Origin: Promethearchaeota archaeon
GTDB taxonomy: Archaea; Asgardarchaeota; Lokiarchaeia; Helarchaeales; RDOG01
Assembly (NCBI GenBank): GCA_011365055.1
Contig: RDOG01000002.1
Coordinates: 62,001 to 126,000, forward strand
DNA length: 64,000 nt
Direction: 5' to 3'
Part shown: one piece after another, positions 44,939-53,917 of the stretch
How positions within the stretch are numbered: position 1 is the stretch's first letter
Layout of the letters: each line of letters starts with the position of its first letter
Notes under the pieces: generated by a model
The model's database searches: none
Told to the model about the DNA's origin: nothing
Seen by the model: only the letters and a program-made list of their open reading frames with translations
Program-made: the position numbers and the translations under genes

Positions 44939-46084
44939 TTACAGAAGCTCCGCAAGCATTTCGTGTATATCTAATAAATTAATTTCTTTCTTACGCTCGT
45001 CGATTGCAGTGAATAAATTATCAAAACAAGCAGGGCATGCAGTTACTATTAATTCTCCACCAGCTTCTTTATATTTGTCAATTACTCCACTTGCTATTTC
45101 TATTGCTTTATCAGGATATGCAGCTTTGCATAAACCGCCACCACCACAACAATATGCATCAGCTTTCTCTCTTTCGAGTTCTATTAATTCGATTCCAGGG
45201 ATGCTCTTGATAATGTTCCTTGGTTGTTCGTAAATACCACCATGTCTTCCCATTTCACATGGATCTTGAAATATAACTTTCTTTTTTATTTCCTTTTGAG
45301 CTTTAATTTTCCCTTGTTTAATTAATTCTGCAATAATTTCAGTAGAATGAAGGATTTCAATGTCTAATTCTTTATCAAGTTTCTTATAATCAACTTTCCA
45401 AGCTCTATAACAACCAGGACATGTCGTTACTATCTTTTTAACACCCAATGCTTTCATTTTTTCAATATTATGTTTCATCAGTTCAGTAGCTTTTTCGCTA
45501 TTTCCAAGTCCCATTAAAAAATATGGAGCACCACAACACCATTCATCTTCACCGAGGAGCGTATAGTCGATTTCTGCTTTATTAAATATTTTGACTAAAG
45601 ATTCTGGAATGTTATATAATGATCCTCGAAAGGATTCCTGACAACCCACAAATAATGCTAATTCGGCATTTTTATTTAAATGTAATTTGACCTCATCTTC
45701 AATATTAGAAGCCCATTCCATTCTATCCTCGTTTTCTAAAGAGAATATATTCTTGTCTTTTATAATTATATCAATTAAATTTTGAATTGCATCAGGCCCT
45801 TGCCCTTTGTCAATCAAGTATTTACGCGTTGCTTTTATAGTTTCAGTAACTTCTACACCAGATGGACAACTATCATCGCATAATCCACATAAAGTACAAG
45901 AAAATAAAACATCTTTTGCTTTTTGTGTTATTCCAATTTTATTTAAATACAAATTCCCAGCTATTGTCATCCTCGTTCGAGGAGAATAGGATTCAAGAAT
46001 ATTAGTTCTAAATATGGTACACATTTGCCTACAAGAACCGCAATTATTGCATAAATAGTAGTATTTGATCATTTCTCCACTCAT
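44939..46084 (-). CDS. glcF: Fe-S protein, GlcF/HdrD-like
   Basis: The 381 residues have two 4Fe-4S ferredoxin sites (CNNCGSCRQMC, CTLCGLCDDSC; about 12-75). Two CCG domains follow (WCCGAPYFLMG, YCCGGGGLCK), which bind a noncubane cluster in heterodisulfide reductase and serve electron transfer in GlcF. Its start overlaps the upstream GlcD gene stop by 4 bases. It should carry electrons from the flavoprotein to a membrane or soluble acceptor. Confidence 0.88.
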   Translation of the reverse strand: MSGEMIKYYYLCNNCGSCRQMCTIFRTNILESYSPRTRMTIAGNLYLNKIGITQKAKDVLFSCTLCGLCDDSCPSGVEVTETIKATRKYLIDKGQGPDAIQNLIDIIIKDKNIFSLENEDRMEWASNIEDEVKLHLNKNAELALFVGCQESFRGSLYNIPESLVKIFNKAEIDYTLLGEDEWCCGAPYFLMGLGNSEKATELMKHNIEKMKALGVKKIVTTCPGCYRAWKVDYKKLDKELDIEILHSTEIIAELIKQGKIKAQKEIKKKVIFQDPCEMGRHGGIYEQPRNIIKSIPGIELIELEREKADAYCCGGGGLCKAAYPDKAIEIASGVIDKYKEAGGELIVTACPACFDNLFTAIDERKKEINLLDIHEMLAELL

Positions 46085-47601
46085 AATTTGACCCCCAAAT
46101 TTTCAAATTTTGCTACATCGGGTATTTGACCTAATGCCATTTTACCAGGATTTAATATATTGTTCGGATCTAATGCATTTTTAATTAATTTCATGGTTTC
46201 AATTGTTTCTTTTCCTAACTCTTGCTCTAAAAATTGTTGTTTCCATAAACCCACTCCGTGTTCTGCAGTAATTGTCCCACCTAATGAAAAGACGATATCC
46301 AAGATCTTTTGCTGGAATTCTTTTACTTTCTCTAAATTTTCTTCTGTTATATTTTGCGCAGTAATTAGATGAACGTTTCCATCCAAAACGTGACCAAAGG
46401 TAACTGGGAAAAATCCATAGGATTTTGCCATTTCTTTCGCTTTCTTTAAAAAATCTGGAACCTTACTAGGAGGAACTGCAATATCAAGAATTGCAGGAAT
46501 GTACATCCTAGGACCCACAGGTGGACTCATACTCCTTGCTAAACCAGGTCCTGCGTTATGTCTTGCATTCCAAAGTATTTCTTGGTCAATAGATGTCTCT
46601 AGTACCTCTATTTTTGGAGGATTTTCAGCAAATTGTTCTCCTTGTAATAAATTTTTAAGTCTTTCAAGATCTTCTATATAGTTTGTACCAATTATTTTAA
46701 TTAATAATGTCCCTTCTTTTTTAGGAACCTTAATTTTACTTTGAATTAAGCCCTTTTTTAATAATATTTTAAAATTTTTATTCATTCCGTCAAGGGTCAT
46801 TTCGTCTGCATATTCAAGTAAGCTTAAATTTAAATCTAAATTTCTAATTAATTCAATTGCTTTAAAACACGAATCAACATCTCCAAAAGAAATGATAGCT
46901 GAAATCTCATTTTTTGGGATTCGTTGAATTTTTAAAGTTATTTCAGTAAAAATTCCTAGGGTACCTTCAGAACCAACAAATAATGATGTTAAATCCAAAC
47001 CCGTTACTGATTTTTCAGTTCCTGATCTGTGTTTCCCAGTTTTAATAATCTTTCCTGATGCTAGTACGACCTCTAGACCTTTTGTAAAGTCCCTTGTAGT
47101 CCCAAAGCGAAAACTCGTTGCACCAGAGGCGTTATTGCCAACCATACCACCAATCATGCATGCAAATGCACTACCAGGTTCAGCGGGAAAAAAATAACCT
47201 TTCTTTCCTAACTCTCTTTGTAAAAACCAGAATTCACAACCTGGCTGTACGACGCAATATTCTTCTTCAATATTTATTTCTAAAATCTTGTTTATATGCT
47301 TTCCAAAATCCATCATTATTGTATTATCATAAATGGGTAATACTTGACCCCCATATGACGTATTTGCAGCTCTAGGTATTATTGGTATTTTGTATTGATT
47401 AGCCAATTTTATGATTTCTACAATTTCTTCTTTATTTTTAGGTGTAACTAGAAATCCTGCTTTGAAATTAATATTTTTAAACAAAGCTTCTAATCCTTTA
47501 GCAATCCAATCACCGGTAGAAATCAAATCGACATCATCAATAGAAACATCTTCTTCAGTACAAATTCCAACTAATCTATCATATATTTCATCTTTATTCA
47601 A
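46081..47601 (-). CDS. glcD: GlcD-like FAD-linked 2-hydroxyacid dehydrogenase
   Basis: The 506-residue flavoprotein has PIIPRAANTSYGGQVLP and MIGGMVGNNASGATSFRFG binding FAD, and SLFVGSEGTLGIFTEITLKI. The C-terminal cap has FGHVLDGNVHLITAQ and ITAEHGVGLWKQQ, the signature of glycolate/D-lactate dehydrogenases. It oxidises a 2-hydroxyacid such as D-lactate or glycolate and passes electrons to the GlcF-like protein. It is first in the operon. The substrate is not determinable from sequence alone. Confidence 0.88.
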   Translation of the reverse strand: MNKDEIYDRLVGICTEEDVSIDDVDLISTGDWIAKGLEALFKNINFKAGFLVTPKNKEEIVEIIKLANQYKIPIIPRAANTSYGGQVLPIYDNTIMMDFGKHINKILEINIEEEYCVVQPGCEFWFLQRELGKKGYFFPAEPGSAFACMIGGMVGNNASGATSFRFGTTRDFTKGLEVVLASGKIIKTGKHRSGTEKSVTGLDLTSLFVGSEGTLGIFTEITLKIQRIPKNEISAIISFGDVDSCFKAIELIRNLDLNLSLLEYADEMTLDGMNKNFKILLKKGLIQSKIKVPKKEGTLLIKIIGTNYIEDLERLKNLLQGEQFAENPPKIEVLETSIDQEILWNARHNAGPGLARSMSPPVGPRMYIPAILDIAVPPSKVPDFLKKAKEMAKSYGFFPVTFGHVLDGNVHLITAQNITEENLEKVKEFQQKILDIVFSLGGTITAEHGVGLWKQQFLEQELGKETIETMKLIKNALDPNNILNPGKMALGQIPDVAKFENLGVKL

Positions 47602-47792
47602 AAAATAATCTCCCTAATTTTCTTATTTCTGTTATTTCAAGAATATTAAGTTAGAATTTATCTCAATAAAATTAGATTGTTTTGAAATAAAAAATATATA
47701 GATCCTAATTTGAATCAAATAATTTTTGGAAATATCATAATTTGTTTAAAATACTGTTCAGATTTTGAAATTGACTTAAAAAAGTGGAATTT

Positions 47793-47954
47793 TTATTTCG
47801 TTATTTCTCTCTTTTTCCATCTTAGATTTCTTCTACCGCACTTTCTACATCTTTTTGCACTTGAAGGATTCTTTGATCTGCATTTATAGCAAATTTTATA
47901 ATATAGCAACGAATGCATTGCAATACTTTTCTTTATAGGGTCCGAAATAGGCAT
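47793..47954 (-). CDS. rpl40e: Large ribosomal subunit protein eL40
   Basis: The 53 residues run from ATG 47954 to TAA 47793. The zinc site CYKC near residue 22 and CRKCGRRNLRWKK near 36-48 match eL40 (the ubiquitin-fusion ribosomal protein of eukaryotes, unfused in archaea). The C-tail is basic, as is usual. It is monocistronic between the roadblock-like gene upstream and glcD downstream. The gene is short and easily missed. Confidence 0.88.
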   Translation of the reverse strand: MPISDPIKKSIAMHSLLYYKICYKCRSKNPSSAKRCRKCGRRNLRWKKREITK

Positions 47955-48013
47955 AATAATCAACTTAATTTTTAATAATAATATCGTTTTAAAAGAGATT
48001 TTAAAACCTTTTG

Positions 48014-49957
48014 CTAATTTATTAAACTAGTACAATACGGACAAATCTTAGCAAAAACTGTAACTGGTTGACCACAATTTGGACAAATTTTTGCAGGTTT
48101 GTGGCATGATGGACACAGTCGTTTAGAAGCAGGAAAAATTGATCCACACGTTTCACATCTTACATCATTTTGTATTTTTGGTTGAATTGGATCAATTTCC
48201 AAAGATTCTGAAGAGAGAGAATGTGTTGAAATAACAGCTTTATCAGCAGTATCTTGAATCTCGCGCATTAAATCTTCAGCATCATCTCTACTACTATCTA
48301 GTCCGGCTACTACTTCAGCAGCTTCGTCGATCAATTTATCAAGTTCGGAAAGCGCATCTTCAAATCCTATCGGTTTTAAATCATCCGCAGCCTCAGTAGC
48401 ATCAATTAAAGAAGATAACTCCTCAATAGTATCTTCAACCTTATTATCAGGAATTATTTCTTCCTTTGGTAGTATTTCTTCCTTCGGTAGTATTTCTTCC
48501 TTTGGTAGTATTTCTTCCTTTGGTAATATTTCTTCCTTTGGCAGTGTTTCTTCCTTTGGCAGTGTTTCTTCCTTTGGCAGTGTTTCTTCCTTTGGTAATA
48601 TTTCTTCCTTTGGGAGTATTTTTTCTATTTCAGTTTCAGAATCGTCTAAATCTGAAGAAATAGATTCTAGAGATCCTATTTCATCATATTTCTCAATTGC
48701 AGGTAATTCAATACTCTGGATTTCTTCGTTTAATTCATTTGTGCCAATATCGAGCTCAGATAGTTCATCATCTAAAGTTTTTAAAATATCGAGGGTTTCA
48801 TCCTCGCTTTCTATATCTATTTTTTCTTCAAATAGATCCAATTTCTCTTCCTTAATGATTGGAGCTGGAGTTTTACTAATTTTAGGTGGTTCTATTTCAA
48901 ATGAACCTTTACCAATAAATCTCAATAATTTTAAGCCATCTTTCTTTTGAAATTTTTTAAAGATTTTAAAGAGACTTCTTTTATCTATATTAGTTAATTC
49001 AATAATATCACTGACAGAATGGCGACCATCACAAAGTTCCAGATAAAATTCTTCATCTTTAGAATACTTATACTTCGTTGCATCAAATATCGGGAATATA
49101 TCAAATGATTCGAAATCTAATGACACGCTTGTTGTTTCTCTAATTGGAAGACTTTCTTTTTTAGTGATTTTTTTTTCATTTTCAGAAAATGGGATTGCTT
49201 GAGAGGGTATCGGAGCTATTTCTTCTTTGTTAGCTAGATGCGGAATAGGTTCACGTACTTTAACTTCTTTTTGTTTAATTTCTGAGGAAACTTGTGCCTC
49301 TAATTCATTAAATATAGCAGATTTTTGGGTAGGAATAGTTTCAGAAGTGATGCTTTTTAATTGAATAATTTTCTTTTTCTCATATTTTAATATAATTTCT
49401 TCTACTTTTGAAACGGGTAATTCAGCGTCCTTTGCAATATCAGCAATGGATTTTTCTCCATCAATTTGATGGATTACAGCAGCTTCTCCCATCGTATATT
49501 TTTTCTTTTTATATTTTTCCTTAATCATTGGAATTGTTTTGGAAAAAGCAGAAGCAGGTTCTTCTACTGCTTCGACTGGTGGTGGACTTAAAACAGATAC
49601 ATTCAAGATTAATTCTTCGATTCTTTCTGAAAATAGATCAATTCTACTTTTAAAAACTAAAAGTTGTCCAACTGGTCCTTCACCACTTGCTGCTAATATA
49701 GTAATTGATGAATTTGAAGTTTTGAAAAAACCGAGCCTGGTTCCAGAAAGAGGAAGAGAATGATCATACATGTCGAGTAGCTTGAAATTTTCCGAAGAAA
49801 ATTTTTTAATAAAATCTTCATAATTTTTCAGAGCATCGTCTAAATAAACGATTCCTTCGGTTTTTGAGACAAAACCAACACTTATTTCTCCAGAGAGCAA
49901 TGCTTTTAGATTATTTTTGATTTCATTTGCCATATCTCTTAAATCTTCAATACTCAT
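48014..49957 (-). CDS. Multi-domain protein: roadblock-like start, winged-helix-like repeats, hexapeptide tandem repeat, double zinc ribbon
   Basis: The start at ATG 49957 (GAGGT 6 bases upstream) gives 647 residues. The N-terminus (about 1-130) has SVGFVSKTEGIVYLDD and SSITILAASGEGPVGQLLVFKSR, a roadblock/longin-like pattern. Two short helical PqqD/winged-helix-like units follow (EAAVIHQIDGEKSIADIA near 160; LELCDGRHSVSDIIEL near 310). Nine LPKEE(I/T) hexapeptides sit at about 460-515. The C-terminus is a double zinc ribbon (RCETCG, LCPSCHKP, ICPNCGQP, ICPYC). Roadblock proteins regulate small GTPases and motors in eukaryotes; here the function is unknown. Confidence 0.65.
   Translation of the reverse strand: MSIEDLRDMANEIKNNLKALLSGEISVGFVSKTEGIVYLDDALKNYEDFIKKFSSENFKLLDMYDHSLPLSGTRLGFFKTSNSSITILAASGEGPVGQLLVFKSRIDLFSERIEELILNVSVLSPPPVEAVEEPASAFSKTIPMIKEKYKKKKYTMGEAAVIHQIDGEKSIADIAKDAELPVSKVEEIILKYEKKKIIQLKSITSETIPTQKSAIFNELEAQVSSEIKQKEVKVREPIPHLANKEEIAPIPSQAIPFSENEKKITKKESLPIRETTSVSLDFESFDIFPIFDATKYKYSKDEEFYLELCDGRHSVSDIIELTNIDKRSLFKIFKKFQKKDGLKLLRFIGKGSFEIEPPKISKTPAPIIKEEKLDLFEEKIDIESEDETLDILKTLDDELSELDIGTNELNEEIQSIELPAIEKYDEIGSLESISSDLDDSETEIEKILPKEEILPKEETLPKEETLPKEETLPKEEILPKEEILPKEEILPKEEILPKEEIIPDNKVEDTIEELSSLIDATEAADDLKPIGFEDALSELDKLIDEAAEVVAGLDSSRDDAEDLMREIQDTADKAVISTHSLSSESLEIDPIQPKIQNDVRCETCGSIFPASKRLCPSCHKPAKICPNCGQPVTVFAKICPYCTSLIN
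48456..48617 (-). repeat. Nine tandem 18-bp units (LPKEE repeat)
   Basis: Nine near-identical 18-base units code for LPKEE followed by I or T. The differences fall mostly at the same codon positions, such as CCTTTGGTAG versus CCTTTGGCAG on the plus strand. They lie in the middle of the roadblock-like gene and can change in number by slippage. Confidence 0.85.
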
Positions 49958-50090
49958 TGAATAACCTCGGACCCAACTATTCAATATTTATATCGAGTAT
50001 TTCACTTAAATCTTTGTCTTTTTCTCTTTTATATTATTTACAGAAAAATTTCCTATTTATATAAAGTTGTAAACACTCGTAATTGTGGAA

Positions 50091-50165
50091 TGGGACGAGA
50101 GAGATTTGAACTCTCGAACCTCCAGCGTGTGAGGCTGGCGTCATAACCAACTAGACCACCGTCCC
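50091..50165 (-). tRNA. tRNA-Val (anticodon CAC)
   Basis: The minus-strand copy folds as a cloverleaf. The acceptor arm is GGGACGG/TCGTCCC with a G-T closing pair, there is a D-arm with GTTGGTTA, an anticodon stem CCAGC/GCTGG with loop CTCACAC, and a T-arm with GTTCAAATC. Positions 34-36 read CAC for valine. There is no intron and no encoded CCA. A decayed duplicate of the 5-prime half lies immediately upstream. Confidence 0.95.
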
Positions 50166-50174
50166 TTAATATGG

Positions 50175-50217
50175 GGTGTGAGGCAAGCATCCTCATCAAC
50201 TAAACAACAGTCCCTTA
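50175..50217 (-). pseudogene. Degenerate 5-prime half of a tRNA-Val copy
   Basis: The 43 bases follow the pattern of the 5-prime half of the neighbouring tRNA. On the minus strand GGGAC starts it, TAGTTGATG occupies the D-loop, and GCCTCACACC forms the anticodon region with CAC intact. The 3-prime half is absent and the anticodon stem no longer pairs. Such half copies arise from tandem duplication or from excision or integration at tRNA genes. Confidence 0.7.
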
Positions 50218-50349
50218 ATTATTCAATAAATTGATATTTAGAATTTATTGAATTTTTTGCAACAAGAAAAAATCAAAAAATTTAAAATAAAAGTCTTATC
50301 TTTAATTTTAAACTAATAAATAGATTTTTTTGGACAAGGAGTAATTCTA

Positions 50350-50547
50350 ATGCCTACTGAAATTACGGATGAAGAAAAATTTATAGAATTATCTGGTCAA
50401 GCGTTAGAATGTAGAGTAAAACATTCGCAAAATTCTATTAAATTTAAATTGAGAACAAAAAAACGCCTATATACCTTTAAAGCTTCCCCAGAAAGGGCTG
50501 ATGCATTAAAAAAACGAATTCAATGCGAAGTCAATGACATTAAATGA
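50350..50547 (+). CDS. rpl38e: Large ribosomal subunit protein eL38
   Basis: The 65 residues match eL38, with IKFKLRTKKRLYTFKASPERADALKKRI as the hallmark (compare KFKVRCSRYLYTL of human L38). ATG 50350 has GGAG 9 bases upstream. eL38 is present in eukaryotes and in only some archaeal phyla, which narrows the lineage. The end overlaps the stop of the convergent presenilin-like gene. Confidence 0.85.
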   Translation: MPTEITDEEKFIELSGQALECRVKHSQNSIKFKLRTKKRLYTFKASPERADALKKRIQCEVNDIK

Positions 50548-51487
50548 GTACGTAAATTAATGTGCATATCAAAAAACTACCAATACCCAAACCGATAGAA
50601 ATTGGTAGGCCCGGAAGCAGTTTTTCTTTTATTACAAGATACATAGTTATTCTTGCTCCAACAATTATTGAAATCACTACTAATAGAAAGGGAATTAGAG
50701 AACTTAAAAATCCAGAAATATAATTAATTGAATAAAATTTTAATAAAATTCCAAAAAGTAAGTCATTTCCAAAAACTAAATAAAAAATATGGGAAGCAAA
50801 CATGGTATAAAATACTAAATCACCAAGTCCAATTTCTAATTCTAATTCAGTTTCATCATCTTCGGTTGATTCAATTTTTTCTTTATTTATTCCTTTTTTT
50901 TCATCAATGTGTTCGAAGATTTTTTTAATTGTACCTCGTTTAACCGCCCAGATATCATACACAGAATAAAGTGCTAACATTATGATTGTGGTCCAAGTTG
51001 GAAGGTAAATTCCTAAAAATCCACCTAGAAAGCTTCCTAATAACAACATGGAAAGATTTTTTTGAATAAGACTTTCACTGAACATAAATTTGGAGACTAT
51101 GATGCCGAATGCAATTGAAAGAGCAGTTGTTAATATCAAAAAAAGAACATCTGCTTGTAAGATTACTAAAACATCATATAATACTAAAAACATTATTAAC
51201 GTGCTTGTAAACAGAAAAATACCAAATATTATTTTTTCTAGCATGTTTTCTTTGTCAGTTTTTATTAGATATAAGATAAAAACGCCACCTATAATTCCTG
51301 GAATAAAAAAGAATAACGCATTTAAAAGAGCATTTATTAAGTTCCCTTGTTCGGGAATCGGGACTGCTTGCGTTGTCACTCCACCTGCAAGAATCGATAT
51401 AACTGCTAAAAGAACGCCTATAAAAATGGTTGTAATTATAGGAAGTAGAAAATTTTTTTTAACGTGATATGTTAATTCAAATGCCAT
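50540..51487 (-). CDS. Presenilin/signal-peptide-peptidase family membrane aspartyl protease
   Basis: The 315 residues have about nine membrane helices. The two catalytic Asp are in the expected motifs: Y177-D178 in SVYDIWA and D223 in GLGDLVFYTMF. The third signature, LPGLP at 291-295, matches the PALP motif. A hydrophilic loop (190-220) lies between the catalytic helices. Archaeal presenilin homologues cleave within membranes. It converges on eL38 with an 8-base overlap. The substrate is unknown. Confidence 0.9.
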   Translation of the reverse strand: MAFELTYHVKKNFLLPIITTIFIGVLLAVISILAGGVTTQAVPIPEQGNLINALLNALFFFIPGIIGGVFILYLIKTDKENMLEKIIFGIFLFTSTLIMFLVLYDVLVILQADVLFLILTTALSIAFGIIVSKFMFSESLIQKNLSMLLLGSFLGGFLGIYLPTWTTIIMLALYSVYDIWAVKRGTIKKIFEHIDEKKGINKEKIESTEDDETELELEIGLGDLVFYTMFASHIFYLVFGNDLLFGILLKFYSINYISGFLSSLIPFLLVVISIIVGARITMYLVIKEKLLPGLPISIGLGIGSFLICTLIYVLI

Positions 51488-51502
51488 GGATTGTAATTAC
51501 TC

Positions 51503-52807
51503 CTAATTAAATTCTTCCCCAGCTTTGGGAGCATGTGCCTCAAGATTTTTGTATTTATCCATTATTTGATCTGCGAATTTCACGCAAGATTCCTCTTCTC
51601 CATGCACGCAAAACACCTTTGCTCCTTGATTAAAATTAATGTTATCAATTAAATTCCAAAGATGCTTCGAATCACTATGAGAAGAAAAATTATACAACTT
51701 GGTTTTTGCTTTTACTGTTATTTCTTCATCCAAATCTTTTAAAAAAATTGAACCCGTATCTAATAATTTTCTTCCTGGTGAGTCAGGTAATTGATAACTA
51801 ACAAGAAGAATGGAATTATTTTCATCTTCCGACATTTCTTGTAAATAAATCATTGCAGTTCCACCACGAAGCATTCCACTGGGAGCAATGATCGCCCCAG
51901 ATCTTTTTGTTGCATCTGATCTTTCTCGAGTTTTATTTCTTGAATATGAAATTAATTTAGCTTTATTCAGACTTTCTTCAAAAAAATTGTAATCTTTCAA
52001 AAATTGAGGATGATCTTTAAATATATAACTAGATGCTCGGGCCATGCCATCCATGGTCACGGGATAGTTAAATCCATTATAATATAATACTAAAAGAATT
52101 TCTTGAGAGCGAGCAACTCCAAATGCAGGAATTAAAACATTTCCACCAGCTTCAATGGTCGAGTTTATATCATTCATAAATTCATTTTCTGTTTCCATGC
52201 GTTCAGGATGATCTTGTAAAGCATACGTGCTTTCTATTATTAAATAATCGACTGGAGGAAAATTGGATTTGCAATTATCATTAAGCCTAGTCGGAATTTG
52301 ATTTATATCGCCAGTATATAAAAATTTTTTGTCATTTATTTCCAAATATATGCAACTACTTCCAGGTATGTGTCCAGCATCAAACAATGTTACTTTTATC
52401 CCATTCAACATAACTCTTTGATTATAATTAGTTATGCTTATTTTTTTAAGCATACGCATTCGTTCTTGATTTTCGAAGGGTAGATAATATTTTGAAAGTT
52501 TTATGGTATCCTTTACTAGTAAATTCGTTAAATCCCTTGTTACATCAGTCATTAACAAGTTTGGTTGAGCTGTCCCGCTATATAATAATGGAATGCCACA
52601 ACTATGGTCAGCATGGGCATGACTCAGAACAACATATTGGAAATTTTTATATTTTGTTTTTAAATGTGGAAAATTAGGAATTTTTTCATTACCTTCACCC
52701 ACTTTTATACCATAATCTAAAAGAATATTATTACCATTCTCACTTTCAATTTCTATAGCTGATCCACCTATCTCTCTACAGCCGCCTGCGAAATTTATTT
52801 CAACCAT
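51503..52807 (-). CDS. MBL-fold beta-CASP ribonuclease
   Basis: The 434 residues match metallo-beta-lactamase RNases of the CPSF73/RNase J group. LSHAHADHS at 61-69 is the zinc signature, with DAGHIPGSSCIYLE, then the beta-CASP cap (GMARASSYIFKDHPQF, LLVSYQLPDSPGRKLLDTG), and VHGEEES near the C-terminus. It cuts or trims RNA; the KH domains of aCPSF1 are absent, so it is of the shorter aCPSF2-like type. It precedes no operon partner on the same strand closer than 15 bases, where the presenilin-like gene begins. Confidence 0.9.
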   Translation of the reverse strand: MVEINFAGGCREIGGSAIEIESENGNNILLDYGIKVGEGNEKIPNFPHLKTKYKNFQYVVLSHAHADHSCGIPLLYSGTAQPNLLMTDVTRDLTNLLVKDTIKLSKYYLPFENQERMRMLKKISITNYNQRVMLNGIKVTLFDAGHIPGSSCIYLEINDKKFLYTGDINQIPTRLNDNCKSNFPPVDYLIIESTYALQDHPERMETENEFMNDINSTIEAGGNVLIPAFGVARSQEILLVLYYNGFNYPVTMDGMARASSYIFKDHPQFLKDYNFFEESLNKAKLISYSRNKTRERSDATKRSGAIIAPSGMLRGGTAMIYLQEMSEDENNSILLVSYQLPDSPGRKLLDTGSIFLKDLDEEITVKAKTKLYNFSSHSDSKHLWNLIDNINFNQGAKVFCVHGEEESCVKFADQIMDKYKNLEAHAPKAGEEFN

Positions 52808-52924
52808 TGACTTTTCACTTTACATTGATGAGTGAAGAAATCATATATAATACTAAATGGATTCCATATAATTTAAAATTGTTTTTAAGGAAAAGGAAAT
52901 TTTAATATTTAAAAGGTTTTATAT

Positions 52925-53728
52925 TTAACAATATAAATCCAAGTTTATATTGTTTTCTTTTTTATTGATCCCTAATTCCTTTTTTAGTGTTTCCTTTTCC
53001 TTTCCAAGTTTGGCTTCTAATCCTTGAATCTTTGCTTCAGTATATTCTGATTTCAAAGGAAACTCAAATTTCTGATTTAAGGTTTCGAGTAATTTGATGC
53101 TGGCTCTTATGTCATAGGAATCTCCATTCATTGCTTGAAATCCATTCGTTTCAGCTAATAATACAACACCATCAATATTATGATTTCGCTTTGCAAAGGT
53201 GGGTACCAAACCATTTACTCCTAACACGACACCTTTACCAATTTTTTCAACATTATCCAATTTTTCAAACTTATCTAAAAGCTCTTGTGAAGTGGCAGTA
53301 ACAAAAACTTTTGGTCCTTTGCCATTTATTTTTTCAACAGGTTGAGCACCTAAGGTTATGACTTGTGTTACCTTAAATTCGGCTAATAAATCACAAATAT
53401 ATTCTGATAAAGCATAAATTCCTCTTGGACTCATGGGTTGTGCGTCAGCGGTTATGAAAAATAGATCATTTTTACCTTGGGGATCTTTCCAAAAATAAAT
53501 TTCAACTTTTGGAACATATAATAAGGATTCATTGATTATTGCACCTGCAGGATAATCATCAAACGTTATATCCATTATTTTCGTTGCATTAAGATTTTTA
53601 GTTAAATTATCTATGCTTAATTTTCCAACATCTGCAATTCCAGGCATTCCTTGAATGCAAACTGGATTATTTAATTCATTTTTGTTAAAATCTTTATCTA
53701 AATCTTTTTTCTTAATATTAAAGGTCAT
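52925..53728 (-). CDS. PAC2-family protein (proteasome assembly chaperone-like)
   Basis: The 267 residues match PAC2: CIQGMPGIADVGKLSIDNL near the N-terminus, YAL..YICDLLAEFKVTQVITLGAQPV in the middle, and GVNGLVPTFAKRNHNIDGVVLLAETNGF. A C-terminal coiled coil (235-260) follows. In many archaea this family follows Nop10 in a ribosome-assembly cluster, but here the preceding gene is a 62-residue unknown. The ATG 53728 abuts the stop of that gene and is preceded by GGAGG. Confidence 0.85.
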   Translation of the reverse strand: MTFNIKKKDLDKDFNKNELNNPVCIQGMPGIADVGKLSIDNLTKNLNATKIMDITFDDYPAGAIINESLLYVPKVEIYFWKDPQGKNDLFFITADAQPMSPRGIYALSEYICDLLAEFKVTQVITLGAQPVEKINGKGPKVFVTATSQELLDKFEKLDNVEKIGKGVVLGVNGLVPTFAKRNHNIDGVVLLAETNGFQAMNGDSYDIRASIKLLETLNQKFEFPLKSEYTEAKIQGLEAKLGKEKETLKKELGINKKENNINLDLYC

Positions 53729-53917
53729 TTAAACATCATCCTCCATTAAATTTTGAACTTGACATAATATCGTGAGAATATCCAAATATACCCTGGGAAA
53801 TACGGGGAAAGTCTCTACATATCTATTTTCATCGGAAGTATAATGCCCCCGTCCTTTATTTCCACTGGAGCGATTTTTCTTGTTTTTTATTTGGAAATTT
53901 TCACTTTTTCTTTTCAT
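53729..53917 (-). CDS. Small basic hypothetical protein before PAC2
   Basis: The 62-residue frame begins at ATG 53917 and ends at the TAA directly before the PAC2 ATG, suggesting coupling. The first half is very basic (KRKSENFQIKNKKNRS), then YVETFPVFPRVYLDILTIL looks structured. It does not match Nop10, which lies in this position in other archaea: no CPxC is present. A real gene or a decayed one are both possible. Confidence 0.35.
   Translation of the reverse strand: MKRKSENFQIKNKKNRSSGNKGRGHYTSDENRYVETFPVFPRVYLDILTILCQVQNLMEDDV

Noticed and set aside
48456..48617. Array of short repeats resembling CRISPR
   Set aside because: Units are 18 bases, in phase with codons and without spacers, so they are coding tandem repeats. 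No cas genes are seen.
48466..48663. Plus-strand open frame made of LPLVVF-like repeats
   Set aside because: It is the mirror of the LPKEE repeat of the roadblock-like gene, not a membrane protein.
53729..53917. Nop10 call for the small gene before PAC2
   Set aside because: No CPxC knuckles or the PPxF end are found in any frame.
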